From Orientallactaga sibirica (taxonomy: Eukaryota > Chordata > Mammalia > Rodentia > Dipodidae), in NCBI GenBank assembly GCA_036365145.1, contig JAEOAD010000982.1, forward strand, positions 8,892,001 through 8,956,000: a stretch of 64,000 nucleotides of DNA, written 5' to 3'. The notes beneath the pieces are model-generated. The model ran no database searches. It had not been told where the DNA came from and saw nothing but the letters and a program-made list of their open reading frames with translations. Below, in pieces: positions 45,016 to 57,182 of the stretch. Position 1 is the first letter of the stretch; every line of letters starts with the position of its first letter. A program made the translations under genes and the position numbers.

Positions 45016-47765
45016 CTAATTGTAAAAGGCAGATGGATGCTAGTGACAACACTCCCGTGGAGCGTTATCACTGGTGCTCTTTTGAATGGGAAGTACAGCA
45101 ATAGAAAACTCACTATGGTCCTAAGGGAAAAAGGGGTTTAAGGCCCTGGATTAGGGATGGTGAACTCCCTTGGAGGACAATCCAGTAGGAGTTTACTGAA
45201 AGGAACCTGGCATGAGGAAAGGGCAGAAGTCCCAGGCTTCCCTGTGCCACAAGCCAGCAAAACAGCAAAAGGTACAAAGAGAGAAGGAAGTGTTCTCCTA
45301 GCAGTTTCCTCTGGTGAGAAGCCAGGCATGCCCTGTTTTCCCAGGTCTGCCTGCCTGTGTTGTGCCAGGGTCCTGCTGCTACGTCCTCCAATGCCCCATC
45401 CACTGGCATGGCCATGGCTGAGGCTGTCTGAGGAGCTGCAGGGCTCTGGCCAAAGGCTGCTGACAGCGCTGCCTCTCCCTGCTCCCTGGAGGCAGCTCTC
45501 TTGCCCCCGTCTGCTCAGTGAATGCTGATGAAACACTCTTTCAGTGGATTATTTATATTCAGTAACCAAGCAAAGAATATCCCTGAGTCTACATTAGTAA
45601 ATCGACTGAAATCAGGAAGACGAGAGTCAGAGGTGCTTTCAGTACAGGCAAGTCAGCATGGGGGAAGCCTGGGCATGTGGGTGGTTGTGGTTCTCAGTTT
45701 CGGCCAGTAGGTTTGGGAGACTCCTGAGCATGGAGGCAGTAACTCAGTAGGAGTTCCCAGACGGTAGAGACGGTCTGCCTACCTCATAGCCTGCCGCACA
45801 CATGCTTGTGCGTCCCAGGAAGTGCTATGCAAGATATGGTGCTGCTAGCTGCTGTTTCAATGAATTTTAACAAATTGAAGATGCACAAAGGCTCAAACGT
45901 AATGGAAGTTGATATTTTGTTAAAGCCCCAAATGGATATTCCTGATGATGGGTATCTCACTTCCAAGCCAAGAGTCATGTGGGTCCCACCACATGACTTG
46001 TGCTCTAATACCTTCATTAAGTGGCTTTCCAAAGGCTTTCCTTGTTCATCCAGCTGAAGAAAAAGAAAGGGGTTGGGACATTACATACGGAAAGTGGGCT
46101 GGTTGGATTTAGGCCTGGAAGTGGTGCACAACCATCTGCTCGCTAGCACTCAGGCTCATGCTCACGCCTAACTTCAGGGGATACTGGAAACTTCAGTAGA
46201 GGAAGCAGGAGAGACAAATTCAGTGAATTCAGTCAACCACAGATATTTCTAGGGAGATTGAGCATAGGCCCTTGTTTGGGATGCAGTCTAGTCCTGAGGC
46301 ACAGACAGCGCTTCATTACTGTTACCGATAGCTGAGCCAATCACTTTATGTGAAAGATAAGGTTTTCCTGGAGTGGAGCTTCGGAGGATTCAGTCTACGG
46401 TTGGTCCTGTTATTTTAGTGTCTGTGACAAGGTAGCACATTGGGGCCAAAAACCATTCACCTATTAGTTCGGAAATGCAGAAGAAAGGAAGGGGAGGGGT
46501 TGGGATCTCCTTAGCTCCTTCCTTCAAGGGCATACTCCTAGTAACTTAAAAGACACCCCCCATTAGGTACCACCTCTTCAAGCTCCCCTAAAAAGGCGGC
46601 TAAGCCTTCAATACATGGATGTCTGGGGCACACCTAGGAAGCATGGACCGAGCTCTGAAAAGGAAAAGGAACACTTGATTCAGGCTGTGTCTCTCTGGCT
46701 TAGTGGCTACCAGTGGCAGGGACAGTGGTAAGGAAACCAAACCTGGGCAGGCCTGTCCAAGGTAAAGAAGAAGGCTGAGCGATTCCAAGTTCTGCTCGCA
46801 GACAGCAGACGATATCCATTTTCTGCCCTTCCCTGCTCCACCTGCTCCAACACATGCTACCAGGAAACTTTGCTCTCTGTTTTCTCCCTCTCCCTGAGAC
46901 CTGCCTTTCCTACAGTGAATGTTGTTCATGTTCTAGAAAGCTCTGTTCCCTCCCTCCCTACCATCAAAACAATCATTTCCAGGGGACTCACAGCTTTGTT
47001 CCTGCTGCTGGAAGGAATCGAGAGGCAGCAATCCAACAAATCAAGTCACACCAAGGTGGTACCAATGTGCTAGGGTTGCTGAAAAATCTGAGAGGAGAAA
47101 ATAAATGCAGAGTACTTAGCAGGGTGCCTGGCATGTAAGGCAGGGCCTAGTAAATGGTATATCATTATCATCCTGTGAGTACGTATGAGAGAGGCAGCAA
47201 GGAAGCTGTGCTGCAGGAGCTAGCGCAGCCCTGCAAGCTACAGTGTCTCTTCCTTTCCTCTTCACCCAATGGTCTCGCCATTGAACTGAGGCCACCTGCT
47301 CACTGCAACCTATGAAGACATCAAATCCGTGTTGGTTGAGTTGGGGATCATTCAGGGCACAAAGTTAACTGTGGAAGAATGGAATTGAACATCCTTGGGA
47401 GAACTGGACCCCTTCTAATGTTTTTAGAATCCTTGTCTCTTCCACAAGACCTTCCACAGCCCTAGGCACCATCTGCCCAGCCAGGTGGCCCATCCTGTTC
47501 ACACCTGTCCTCTTGTTCTTTTCTTCCATTCCAGAATTTCTGGGAACCCCCCCTCTATTCCACCATCTCTTCTGCTGAAATCCTGCTAAAGTGGCAAGGT
47601 CCAGTGCATGTGTCACCTGTGCCATAAATGTGTCATGGGGGAAATCCGAGGGACCATATTGTTGGATGAAGTGGGCAAGAAAGATCAGGAATCCACATGA
47701 ATCCTGACTTGGGCATCACCCTTGAGTATTAGAGTAAAACAGGTGGCTTCATTCCTACTTAACTA
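45016..47765. other. Mostly single-copy non-coding DNA
   Basis: A MIR/L2-like tail (agtacttagcagggtgcctg, gcctagtaaatggtatatca) lies at 47108-47170. Otherwise nothing is recognised. Frames of up to 132 codons overlap one another on both strands at 45113-45536, which argues against any being coding. Confidence 0.45.
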
Positions 47766-47785
47766 CCATGAGTGCACACATGTGT

Positions 47786-47821
47786 TGTGTGTGTGCGTGC
47801 GTGCATGTGTGTGTGTGTGTA
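47786..47821. repeat. Imperfect (GT)n microsatellite
   Basis: GT repeat with GC interruptions. Confidence 0.85.
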
Positions 47822-49478
47822 TAAATGCGTGCATTCCAAAGGAATTTTTTCCCTAAATAGGAAATAATACCTATAATTTTCATTGCCAACTAGCCAGATG
47901 TTACGCAGCCAATCTTTTTTTCCTTCCCTTCTCCAACTTTGTATTGTTTATGCTACATTAGCGCTAACCATGATATTTGCTGAAGGATAAATGTAGTGAA
48001 GTTCTAGGGACTTGAAACAAAACTCACCAGCTCAAAGATTCTGCCAAGTGTGTTGTCCTGCTCTTGAGAGAGCTGCCTGCAGGCAGAGGGATGCTTTTGA
48101 GAAAACAGAAAGAAGTCTTCGTGTTTAAGAAGATGAGCACTCCCCCTCCCCTTCCCTGCATTGTCTGCGTACTTCTCAGGTCAAGGTTGTTGTTATTATT
48201 TTTAGGCAGCATGAAGCTGATGAAGTGAAGTAGTGTTTATTTATTGTTTCTTGGTGTCTGACTTGGAACACAAGATCAGTAGAGAAGAAAACTCCCTCTG
48301 TGATTCATCTCAGGAACATCTTGTATTGTAGCCAGCACAAATAAAATTAAAGGAACTCTCTGGAGGGGCTAGATATATTTTAGCAAAGGAGTACATCAGC
48401 TCAGCTGATCATCTCTTGAACATTTTCCTTTGGAAAGATAGTCCCTTCTGGCCTCCTGTGTGCCTTTCTCTTTATGAGGTCATGAGTCATACTCCTCATG
48501 AGCCTATTCCTTTGTGGCATGCCCATCATTACTATAGCATTGTATCTTCTTCATATGGGGCATAGAAGTGCCACCCATTGGAGAAACACCTGGTCATGGT
48601 GACCTCAATTACTGACATTCAGATAATCATATAACAAGCACTTGAACTTTTCAGGGCATCGTTGGCATAGTGGATACTGTCGGTACCCTGTCATGTCTAC
48701 TTACATATGCCTCTATAAATACCTGTGTCTTTCTCTGAACGTTGGTTTTGGGGGTTTGGTCTCAGGAATATGCTTGGCCTGGCCTGCATGGTGTAATAGC
48801 TAGAAGCACTAAGCAATGAACACATCTGCCAGGAAGAGCCCTTGATCAGTAATGATTGTGGTTAGTGTCTAACCCCTAATTTCTGACATTGCTCTGAGGA
48901 ACTCATTCTGCACTGTCTCCTGGCATTTCCTCGGAACAGAGCTCCAGTTGCCCACGGTGATAGCTTACTTGATAAGTTGGCTTCCTTCCTTTCCTGAATC
49001 ACTGCTTTATACCTCTCTTGATGTGTTATATCTTATCCTAACTATAAAACTTTCAGTCAAATATTTGCCTATGGTCTTTTAACAGGGGAGGGAGCCCCAA
49101 ACTAAGATAACTAGCCATTTGGGCTCACTCAAAACCAACAGGCTACTTCCGGAATCTTCCTTGCCATGTTCATCACTGTGGCCAATGACTATGGTGGTTT
49201 GTAGCACCAAAAGGTGGGGTGCAGTACTGTACTTCTGCATGGAAAGCTAGTAAGGCAGAAATGAGTTTCAGGAGGCAGCCAGTTCAGTAACAGGGTCCTG
49301 TGCCATGAAGTATAGACAACTGTGGATGCTGCTAACATCTCCACACTGAAAGGCATGCCATCAGTAAGTTCCTTTCGGATGAAAAATAAGTGTGCACCAA
49401 CTGAATCTATAACAGAATGGATAACTGATTCATTTTCATGTCCTTTCTTAGCTCTTAGTGCCTAAAGGTTCAGGCCGT
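47822..49478. other. Single-copy non-coding DNA
   Basis: No repeat, exon or RNA gene was recognised. Confidence 0.5.
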
Positions 49479-49489
49479 GTTCCACTTTT

Positions 49490-49732
49490 TTTTTCTTTTT
49501 GAGAGAGAGAGGGTAGAGGGAGACAGAGAATGGGCGCGTCAGCAGCCTCTCAGCTGCTGAGAACAAAATCCAGATTCGTGCGCCCCCTTGTGGTCAAGTG
49601 CGGCATTGCGCCCTTGCGTCACTGCATCTGGCTAAACGTGGGACCTGGAGATTGGAACTGCTCAAGATTGGAACCAATGTTCTTAGGCTTAGGAGGCAGG
49701 CGCCTTAACCCTAAGCCATCTCTCCAGCCCAT
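49490..49732 (-). repeat. tRNA-derived SINE, long subtype, reversed
   Basis: Has the extra block (gtgcggcattgcgcccttgc) and the doubled 'agattggaac' unit, as in the copy at 4140. gttccactttt flanks it at 49479-49489 and 49733-49743. Confidence 0.93.
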
Positions 49733-49743
49733 GTTCCACTTTT

Positions 49744-49921
49744 TAAAAAAATCTTTATGAGACAGAGAGAGGGGGCACACCAGGGCCTCCAGCCGCTGCA
49801 AATGAACTCCAGACACATGTGCCACCTTGTGCATCTGGCTTACGTAGGTACTGGGGAATCAAACCTGGGTCTTTAGGTATGGCAGGCAAGCACTTTAACT
49901 GCTAAGCCATCTGTGCAGCCC
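49744..49921 (-). repeat. tRNA-derived SINE, common subtype, reversed, same target
   Basis: Standard body without the extra block. ttccactttt recurs after it at 49928-49937, so two SINEs of different subtype used the same target. Confidence 0.92.
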
Positions 49922-49939
49922 GCCAGATTCCACTTTTAA

Positions 49940-50860
49940 AAGAGGCAGCAAATTTGGTCATTTGTTGTGGGCACCTGTTTCAACAGAAAGACATCAAGAC
50001 AAATGGAAGGTTCTTCCTCATGACTGGTGTCTGGAAATTCCTCAATTAGAGTTCGATTTCTTTGTCAATAGTGCTATCACTCCTGGGTTCTGTTGATTAT
50101 ACCTATTAATGGAGCATAACACTTGAACCTTATCAGTCATGGACCTCAGTGAGGGTTACACATATCATTGAGGATGAGTTTATGAGGTCCTTTCTAGAAA
50201 ATCCAATTTTGATGGGAAATACTCACTTCTGACTGCCCAAGGACTAGCAGGTAGTGAGGGGGGGACAAAAAGGAAGATTAGAAACAAAAAGAAGGTGAAT
50301 TTATACTATATTTTTTCCTAGGACAGAAAACACAGCCAGGTCCTAAGTGAATGTGCTTGATGATTTTGAAAGCAGGGGAGAAATGAGGGCCACTTTCCTT
50401 ATGGACCTGTGGTGCTAGTACATGGGAACCACATACTGCTTTTCAGTATGTCCCCAGAGTGCTGAGTAGCTCCAGGTCCACATGTCCTTCCACCGCACTG
50501 TGGAGGAACCATGCTGTGCCAGCACGTGCAGCTTGACACCACGCCCTTGCTGCCTATCACAGAACTCCCATCCCATGTTATTAGCACAGCCTCCCTTAAC
50601 CTCTGTGTTCTAGCTGTCTTCTGGCAAAGCAATCTCTTTCTCATTTGGACCTATGAATACTCTCTCCTTCCAGTTCTGCCATTCCGGACCATCTCTTTCA
50701 TTTCTCCTGCTTATCTTTTCCCTCTTCCTCTATGTCTCCGTACAGCCCTCGTCTTTGGGAGTGACAGAATGACCCCATTAGCACTGGAAAGTAGCAGACG
50801 ACAGCTACTTAGGCCCTTGTGCAAAAGAGAAGGAAAACTTGAAGGCTCTAAAGTGAAGCT
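49940..50860. other. Single-copy non-coding DNA
   Basis: No repeat or exon was recognised. The 131-codon frame at 50511-50906 runs into the LTR and has no family resemblance. Confidence 0.45.
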
Positions 50861-50865
50861 ATGTG

Positions 50866-51335
50866 TGTTAATCAGGGTTCTCCAGAGGAACAGAACCATA
50901 GAATGACTATGTATTAGAAGAGAGATTTATTAGATTAGCTTACAGGACACAGGCTGGACAGTTGAATTATAGCTGACCATAGTTGGAGACTTGGAGAACC
51001 TGGTAGCTTCTCAGTCCACAAAGCTGGGTGTCTCAGCAGTCCCAATCTGGCACTAAAGGCCTGCAGGATTCCTGGAAAGCTGATGAAGCTGGGTTCCAAT
51101 GTCCACAACAGACAGCAGCAACGGGGTAGGTGTGTGCACCAGAAAGTTGTATGAGCATCTAGGCAAAAGACATGGCTTTACATACAGTGTGTCACTGGAA
51201 GGGGGCGCATGCTGGGAGAAGTTCTTCCTTCCTCCATTAATTCTTCCTGGAAATGTCCTCGCAGACCCACCTGAGGGCGGTGTGTCTTACTTGATTCCTA
51301 CTCTGATCAAGTTACCAACAGAATTTAACCATCAC
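50866..51335 (-). repeat. ERVL-type solo LTR, reversed
   Basis: Starts tgttaatcagggttctccag, 'aggaacagaaccatagaatg', and ends 'gaatttaaccatcaca'. On the reverse strand the unit opens tgtgatggttaaattctg. Flanking 5-mers ATGTG and CTGTG differ by one base, a decayed TSD. Confidence 0.65.
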
Positions 51336-51482
51336 ACTGTGCATAGCCAAAAGGACCTTTTGAAAGTGTTCCCAAGTCCATATGCCAGACACATGAAGTT
51401 CTGGCTCTTGTTCTTTTTCCTCCAACTTCCAGCTCGAAAGAGAAATAGATGTTTGTGTTGATTTGTTTTCATATTAATATTT

Positions 51483-51630
51483 CTAATATGATGACAATGG
51501 TGGTAATGACAGCAAGAGCGATGAGAATAATAAATACGAAGCCAAGGAAAATTGGCGTGAGCACAGTGAAGGTGATGGTGATGATGATGGAACCAATGAG
51601 GAAAATGACGAGGACAGTGATGATGGCCTT
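51483..51630. repeat. GAT-rich imperfect repeat
   Basis: Purine-rich stretch with many GATGA and AATGA units (atggtgatgatgatgg). It is translatable in some frames but low in complexity. Confidence 0.6.
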
Positions 51631-52215
51631 GGTCTTGATTTACTGAGCACTATCCATGTGTCAGGCACTGTGCCAAGCACTTCACTTAGATTAACTCCCT
51701 TCATCACTATAAACACCCTGCACTAGAGATGTTCATTTTTTTTTGTGGATGTGTGTGTGTGCATTCATGTGTGAGTGTGGGTGTTTATATTCCATGACAG
51801 GTGTGTGAAGGTCAGGAAACAACTTTTAGGTCAGTCCTCACTGTCTGCCTCATTCGAGGCTCTCTGTCTCTCAGTGCTATTGTTGACTACTGTCCTCACC
51901 ATGCACTTCTAAGCTTCCAAGGAAATTTCCCCGTTTCCATCTCCTAACTTGTGCTAGGATTACAGAAGCCCACCACAGCTTCTGTTTTTTTGTTTTTTTT
52001 TTTTTGTTTTTTTTTTTTTTAATGTGGGGCCTGGGGACTGAACCCAAGTACTCAGCCTTGAGTGGTAAGCACTTTATCCATGGAGCTCTCTGCAGCCCTA
52101 CTTTTTAAATCCTCATTGCAAATAGAAGTAAACCAAGGCTTTAGAATTGCCCAAGATCACACAGCTGGCAAAGTTAGTCAGAGCTGAAGTTTGGATCTAA
52201 GACTGAGCGCAAAGC
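51631..52215 (-). repeat. MIR SINE, reversed, split by a B4
   Basis: Left part 'tttactgagcactatccatg' to 'cactataaacaccctgcact'; right part from about 52100 'gcaaatagaagtaaaccaag', 'gcccaagatcacacagctgg'. The order and the break agree with a younger B4 insertion. Confidence 0.75.
51734..52099 (-). repeat. B4-type SINE, reversed, nested in MIR
   Basis: GT-rich start, 'gtgtgaaggtcaggaaacaa', 'gtgctaggattacagaagcc', a T-rich tract at 51987-52020, and an ID-like end 'gggactgaacccaagtactc'. Confidence 0.7.
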
Positions 52216-53195
52216 TTTCCCTCCTAAGCATTTGCATAAGGGCCTAGTAGTACCCGGGGGGAGCTGGCATTGTCTCCAGTGGTTGATGAGAGGTTCACAG
52301 GCCTTAAAAGAATAGGAAAACCTGAACTCCAATCCTTTGTACTGTAGAATTCTGCACCCCCTTCCTTCAAGTGACCCCTCAGAGGGTCTATTTCTGGCAT
52401 ACTGGTTTCTGGAAAATGTCCTGCTAATGACACAGGATTATAAACAATCTTTTTCCCAGAACAAAAATTTAACCTTTGTCTCTCAATCTAATTAGAAGTA
52501 TTTTCTCTTCCAGAGGCAGGTTTTCTCCCCTCTTCATTCCCAATGTAAGAAGTTTGTTGCCAGAAAAAAAGTCCTCAAACTATAGCTCTTCAGATGATAG
52601 ACCCTGGCTTGAGACCTTAAACATGACTTGGGCTTCTGTGTAAATGGAGTGGAGAGTTCAGGCACATGACAATGTTTGGGGCCCGGCTGTCTGATGGAAA
52701 GCTCTAGGGCCTTAGCTAAATGAAAGGACCACTCCTTGGTGACTTACAGCCCATTATGCAGGTAAACACGCACTGTCACCCCTGAAGTTCTTCCCGATAT
52801 TGTCCTATGATGCTAAAGTGTGCTTCTCACTTACCACTGACGCTCACACAATGTAAAGAGGGCACATCTTCCTTCTTTGTGTCAGGGGAAGCCTTCTGAG
52901 AAAAATAAGCATCCTGTTTTCTTAGAGCCTTGCCCTCCATAATTCTCTAGGGATTGCCATTCTTCTTTGCGATACTTATTCCTTTATCTCCACAAGAAAT
53001 ACAGGCTTTGAAGGAGCCCTGGAGAAAGCTGATAATCCTGGGAGAATATGGATTTGGTTAAAGCCTTGAGAACGGACCCAAGAGAGAAGGCAGTGGCCCT
53101 TCAGAGAAAGTGGTTTCAGGTGAAGAATAGGAAATACAGGCCTGACTCATAGTAGGTACCCAAATCATATTTGGAAGACTGAATACATGAATGGA
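52216..53195. other. Single-copy non-coding DNA
   Basis: No repeat or exon was recognised. Confidence 0.5.
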
Positions 53196-53211
53196 TCTGA
53201 TTTCCTACTTA

Positions 53212-53437
53212 AAAAAAAATTATTTATTTGAGAGAGACAGAGAGATACAGAAATAGGCACGTAGAGAGAGGGAGAGAGAGAATGGGCACGTCAGGCCTCC
53301 AGCCACTGCAAACGAACTCCAGATGCATGTGCCCCCTTGTGCATCTGGCTTACGTGGGTCCTGGAGAATTGAGCCTTGAACCGGGGTCCTTAGGCTTCAC
53401 AGGCAAGCGTTTAACCGCTAAACCATCTCTCCGGCCC
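53212..53437 (-). repeat. tRNA-derived SINE, reversed, with TSD
   Basis: Complete reversed copy ending 'taaaccatctctccggccc'. tgatttcctactt flanks both sides (53198-53210 and 53438-53450). Confidence 0.93.
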
Positions 53438-53854
53438 TGATTTCCTACTTTTGTCCCACACAAAGGCCTGTGTAGTTCCAAGGATCACTATAGATCTTTT
53501 GAAGGCAGGCTAAAGGTAGTTGAGAGATGCAATGTGACATGTACCAGAGAGGTATAGTGCCTTCTCCAGTCAGTCTCCCATACTCCTCTTGAGCTCTGGT
53601 AGAACCCAACAAACACTTGAAAAAAACTCAGGCCTGTGAACTGTTGGCTTCCTCCCCCCAGTTCTGCTTGGCTGCACACAGCTGCTCATCCTTCTGACCT
53701 AAAGCAATGCCTTCTTCTGTACCTCTGGGGATTCTGAGTTTCACTCATGCCCACATAAGCTCCACTTGCTTCTAGGAAATCTGAGAGGAGGACCGTAGCC
53801 ATTTTATCTGAGTTCTAAGAGCCTTACACTAGTCATGAAAAGCTCACGTGTGTC

Positions 53855-54160
53855 TTTTTGATGATTTTATTATATATGTGTGGTTGTATGTATGTGTGTG
53901 GAAGCCAGAAGACAGCCTCAGGCGTTGTTCCTCAGTCACCATCCATCTTATATTGAGGCAAGATCCCTCCTTGGCCTGGAGCTCACCAAGTGGGCTAGAC
54001 TAGCTGGTCAGTGAGCCCCAGGGATCCACCTATCCCCAGTGCTTGGATTATAAGTGTTTGCTACCCTATCTGGCCTTTTGCCATGGATTCTGGGCATGGA
54101 ATTCAGGCCCTTTATGCTTGGGATGCATGTACTTTACCCACTAAGCTATCGTGCTAGCCT
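53855..54160 (-). repeat. B4-type SINE, reversed
   Basis: 'tgtgtggaagccagaagaca', 'ccttggcctggagctcacca', 'agactagctggtcagtgagc', 'tttacccactaagctatcgt' follow the reversed B4 consensus clearly. Confidence 0.8.
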
Positions 54161-54391
54161 GTCATGTGGGCCTTGACTCTGATTTCTATTTCAATGACTT
54201 ATCTATTAGGTATTGCCAATTCAAGGGAGTTCTTTCTTCTTGAACAAGCTCCTTGCTCACTAAATCCTTTCTGGCATTTTTGATAGTTGAATTAAACTAT
54301 CCCACATACTCTGGTGCTAGGTGCCAGTTAAAATAGAGATGTTCTAATCTCAGGTGCCTGGACCCTGCATATTAGACTCAAATGTGCCTCA

Positions 54392-54609
54392 GCATCTTTT
54401 TTTTTGACACACACACACAGAGAATGGGTGTGCAAGGGCCATTTCAGCCGCTGTGAACAAACTCCAGTCACGTGCGCCCCCTCGTGGACACGTGTGGCAT
54501 TGTGTGCTTGTGTCACTTGCATCTGGCTAAACGTGGGACCTGGAGAATCAAAGGGACATTCTTAGACTTGACAGGCAGGTGCCTTAACCGCTAAGCCATC
54601 TCTCCACCC
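54392..54609 (-). repeat. tRNA-derived SINE, intermediate long subtype, reversed
   Basis: Has the extra block (gtgtggcattgtgtgcttgt) but only one 'cctggagaatc' unit rather than the doubled form. GA tract replaced by a short (CA)n. Confidence 0.88.
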
Positions 54610-54639
54610 CCACTATCCTTTGTCATTTGCAGTGAAGGC

Positions 54640-54745
54640 AGAGTAACGTGCTTCGGGGAAGGAACACAGGTTTGGGACCTGGTGTACATGGTGCTGTGTG
54701 AACTCGAGCAAGTCACTGGGTTGGAGACTTGTTCAGGCATAGTCA
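54640..54745 (+). repeat. MIR SINE fragment
   Basis: 'aacacaggtttgggacctgg' then 'gtgtgaactcgagcaagtca' in sense MIR order. Confidence 0.5.
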
Positions 54746-56180
54746 CTGAGCCCTGACTGATAGTTCGCCCCCTCTTGCTGAATAACATTTCATTTGTATA
54801 GTCCAATTAGAAAAAAAGTGAACCTATCCCGTTACACATTCATACACACACATTATTCGATTACATATATCTTCTTATATTTATGTATTACATGTACTAC
54901 CGCAACAGCAATGAGATGACAAAGTGAGGGCAAACGACTTTTATGGTACCTTAGTACATAAACTTGCCACCTCTCTTCAGAACAATCTTGAGACTCTTGG
55001 CATCAATGGCCACTCCATGATGCTGGGATTCACCTCTTCCACTTTCTGCTAATATCAGATCAACCTAATGTTTTCACTCTGTCCTTTCTGACGTGACTTT
55101 TGCATACTACTGCCTATCCCAGAGGTTGCTCACAGTTGAAATCTGTGTGGCCATCGTGCTTTTAATAAATTAATTAGTGGGTGGGGTGACTCATTTCTAA
55201 AGTTAATTTGGGTCATCGTGTTCCTTTCAGAGGACTGCATAGCTCTCTGGGTGTAAAAGACAATCAACTACAAGGCAGGTAACTATTTTGTGTGTTCTTT
55301 ATATTTTAACCAATTTGGGAATACGTTTCAGTGTTCAAGTGGTAATTATGTTCATAGCTTTGATTAAAATTTAAAAAGGCCCAGTGATGATATTTAAAGC
55401 TCCAAAAATCCAGTCACTGGGGCAAGTAATTGACAATTATTATACCATATGGGGAGAGGAAAACCATTTCTTAACCAGCTTGGAATTACTTCATATTTAG
55501 TGCATCCTATGTCCTGAGTGGTGAAAAATAAATGTATGCATGCATGTGTGTATGTATAGCCATATACATGCATGTGTGTATGTATATATACTTATTATTC
55601 AAGGACAAAAATACGTTCTCCTTCTTTGAGTCATGGTGAATGGTTGGCAACTTTTATGCATGACTTGGTTATTCATTGAGGGTGTGATTTTAGTTGAGTC
55701 AAAAATAGAACATAGCCTCAGAATCTCAGAATAAGGAGTGGATGGAAGGGTGAGGTATTCTTAGCAGAGGTCTCTAGCAAGGCAGCCTTGCGATAGGGAG
55801 AGACTTTTCACCTCTTTGTGGGGGTGGGGCACATGGAGAGACACTGTGAGGAGTAGGGGGAAATTGAGCGACTTTGGAATGCTGATTGTTTTAGTTGTTT
55901 CTGTAAAGTGAAATCAATTACTGAGAAGATTCCCTAGGTGTCCTGTACTCTGGCTTTAGATTAAGGGTTCCTGGCCTAATTGTCCATTAAAAACACCTGG
56001 ATCTATCAAACCTGTGTGTGATTCTGTTGCAGCTGTTCCAAAGACCCCACTTTAAGCAACAAGGACACAGTCAATCCCATGTTAATCAGAGATAATTGAT
56101 AACTCATACATACTGCATAAAAACAAAAGCTATCAATATTTTGCCATCAGGAAACATGTGTTGAGAAAAGTCCCAGGATA
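54746..56180. other. Mostly single-copy AT-rich DNA
   Basis: Homeodomain-like AT-rich motif groups lie at about 55160-55180 and 55418-55440. A TATG/TGCATG alternating tract lies at 55540-55590. No exon was seen. Confidence 0.45.
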
Positions 56181-56182
56181 TA

Positions 56183-56372
56183 TAGTCATGCATCACATAA
56201 CAATGCTCTGATCAATGCGGGACTCTGGTACAATGGTGGCTCCATAAAATTTGTTCACCAAGTGACATCATAACCAGTTTGTGCCCTCCTGCTCTGTGGT
56301 GTTTGCACAGTGATGAAATCAGCCAGCACTGTAGTTCTCAGAATGTATTATTGTCATTAAGTAACCTGTGAC
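56183..56372. mobile_element. Ancient DNA transposon with imperfect terminal inverted repeats
   Basis: The left end, agtcatgcatcacataac then aatg, pairs imperfectly with the right end, cattaagtaacctgtgac. About 190 bp with no coding capacity, like a non-autonomous element. The exact family is not certain. Confidence 0.5.
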
Positions 56373-57090
56373 AATCACTTAAAGAATGGTTGTTTTAAGG
56401 GAGGAAAATTGTCTTCCTTAGAAAAATCTAGAAGAGGCTTATTTCAGTGGAATAGAAGAGCAGCCTGTTGGGGAGGTGGAGAGTATCTCCCTGGGGCACA
56501 GATGGGGCCATGGCTCCTCCAGAACATTTCAAGTGGGACAGGGGCTGGAGGAAGAGACTTTAAAGACCAGAGCCTCCTAGTCCTTAATCTGGCCAAAGTA
56601 TCCCAGGTCGCTAAGGTTGTTTCCTCTGAGGCTAAGAGTACTTTCTGAGTGATCTTAGTCCAGTAATCTCAAGGGCTTCACAGGGCTTTCAGGTAACAAT
56701 GGCTTCTATCTGGAGTTGATATGAAGTAAGCCCCCTCCCACCTGCTCTCCACACTAAGATAGGCACTTGAAAAGCCTTTGCCAGCAGGTGCCTGGTGGTT
56801 CAGATCAGGCAACCTGTGACAATCTCTATAGTGGTTTCTATGGTGACAATGCTTCCAATTCACAAAGTATAATCAAACCCTTCCTTAGAAGGTGAGCTGG
56901 GCCTCTAAGGAGGGCCCCTCGTGTGCCCTGTAGATTCCTGGCTCAATAATCAGGCTTGGTCAGAGATGGGTTTTTGGTTCTCATTCGGGGACATTCTGCA
57001 CTCCCTTCAGTTTGAATTGGTTTAGGGTCATCAGGGAACTCCCCACCAGGATGATTAAGACATTAGGGATGAGGATAATGGGATATTTGC
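56373..57090. other. Single-copy non-coding DNA
   Basis: No repeat or exon was recognised. Confidence 0.45.
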
Positions 57091-57094
57091 AAGC

Positions 57095-57182
57095 GTGTGT
57101 GTGTGTTTGCACGTGCCTCTCTTGCTGTGTGTGTGTGTGTGTGTGTGTGTGTATGAGAGAGAGAGACAGACAGAGAGAGAGA
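57095..57182. repeat. (GT)n and (GA)n compound microsatellite
   Basis: GT runs at 57095-57107 and 57126-57152, followed by a GA-rich run to about 57182. Confidence 0.9.

Noticed and set aside
45113..45536. Overlapping 100-132 codon frames on both strands
   Set aside because: Three frames overlap in the same GC-richer DNA, which is expected by chance. No splice signals or domains.
55540..55600. Alternating TGCATG/TATG sequence as Fox splicing-enhancer cluster
   Set aside because: Better explained as an imperfect TATG/TG microsatellite.
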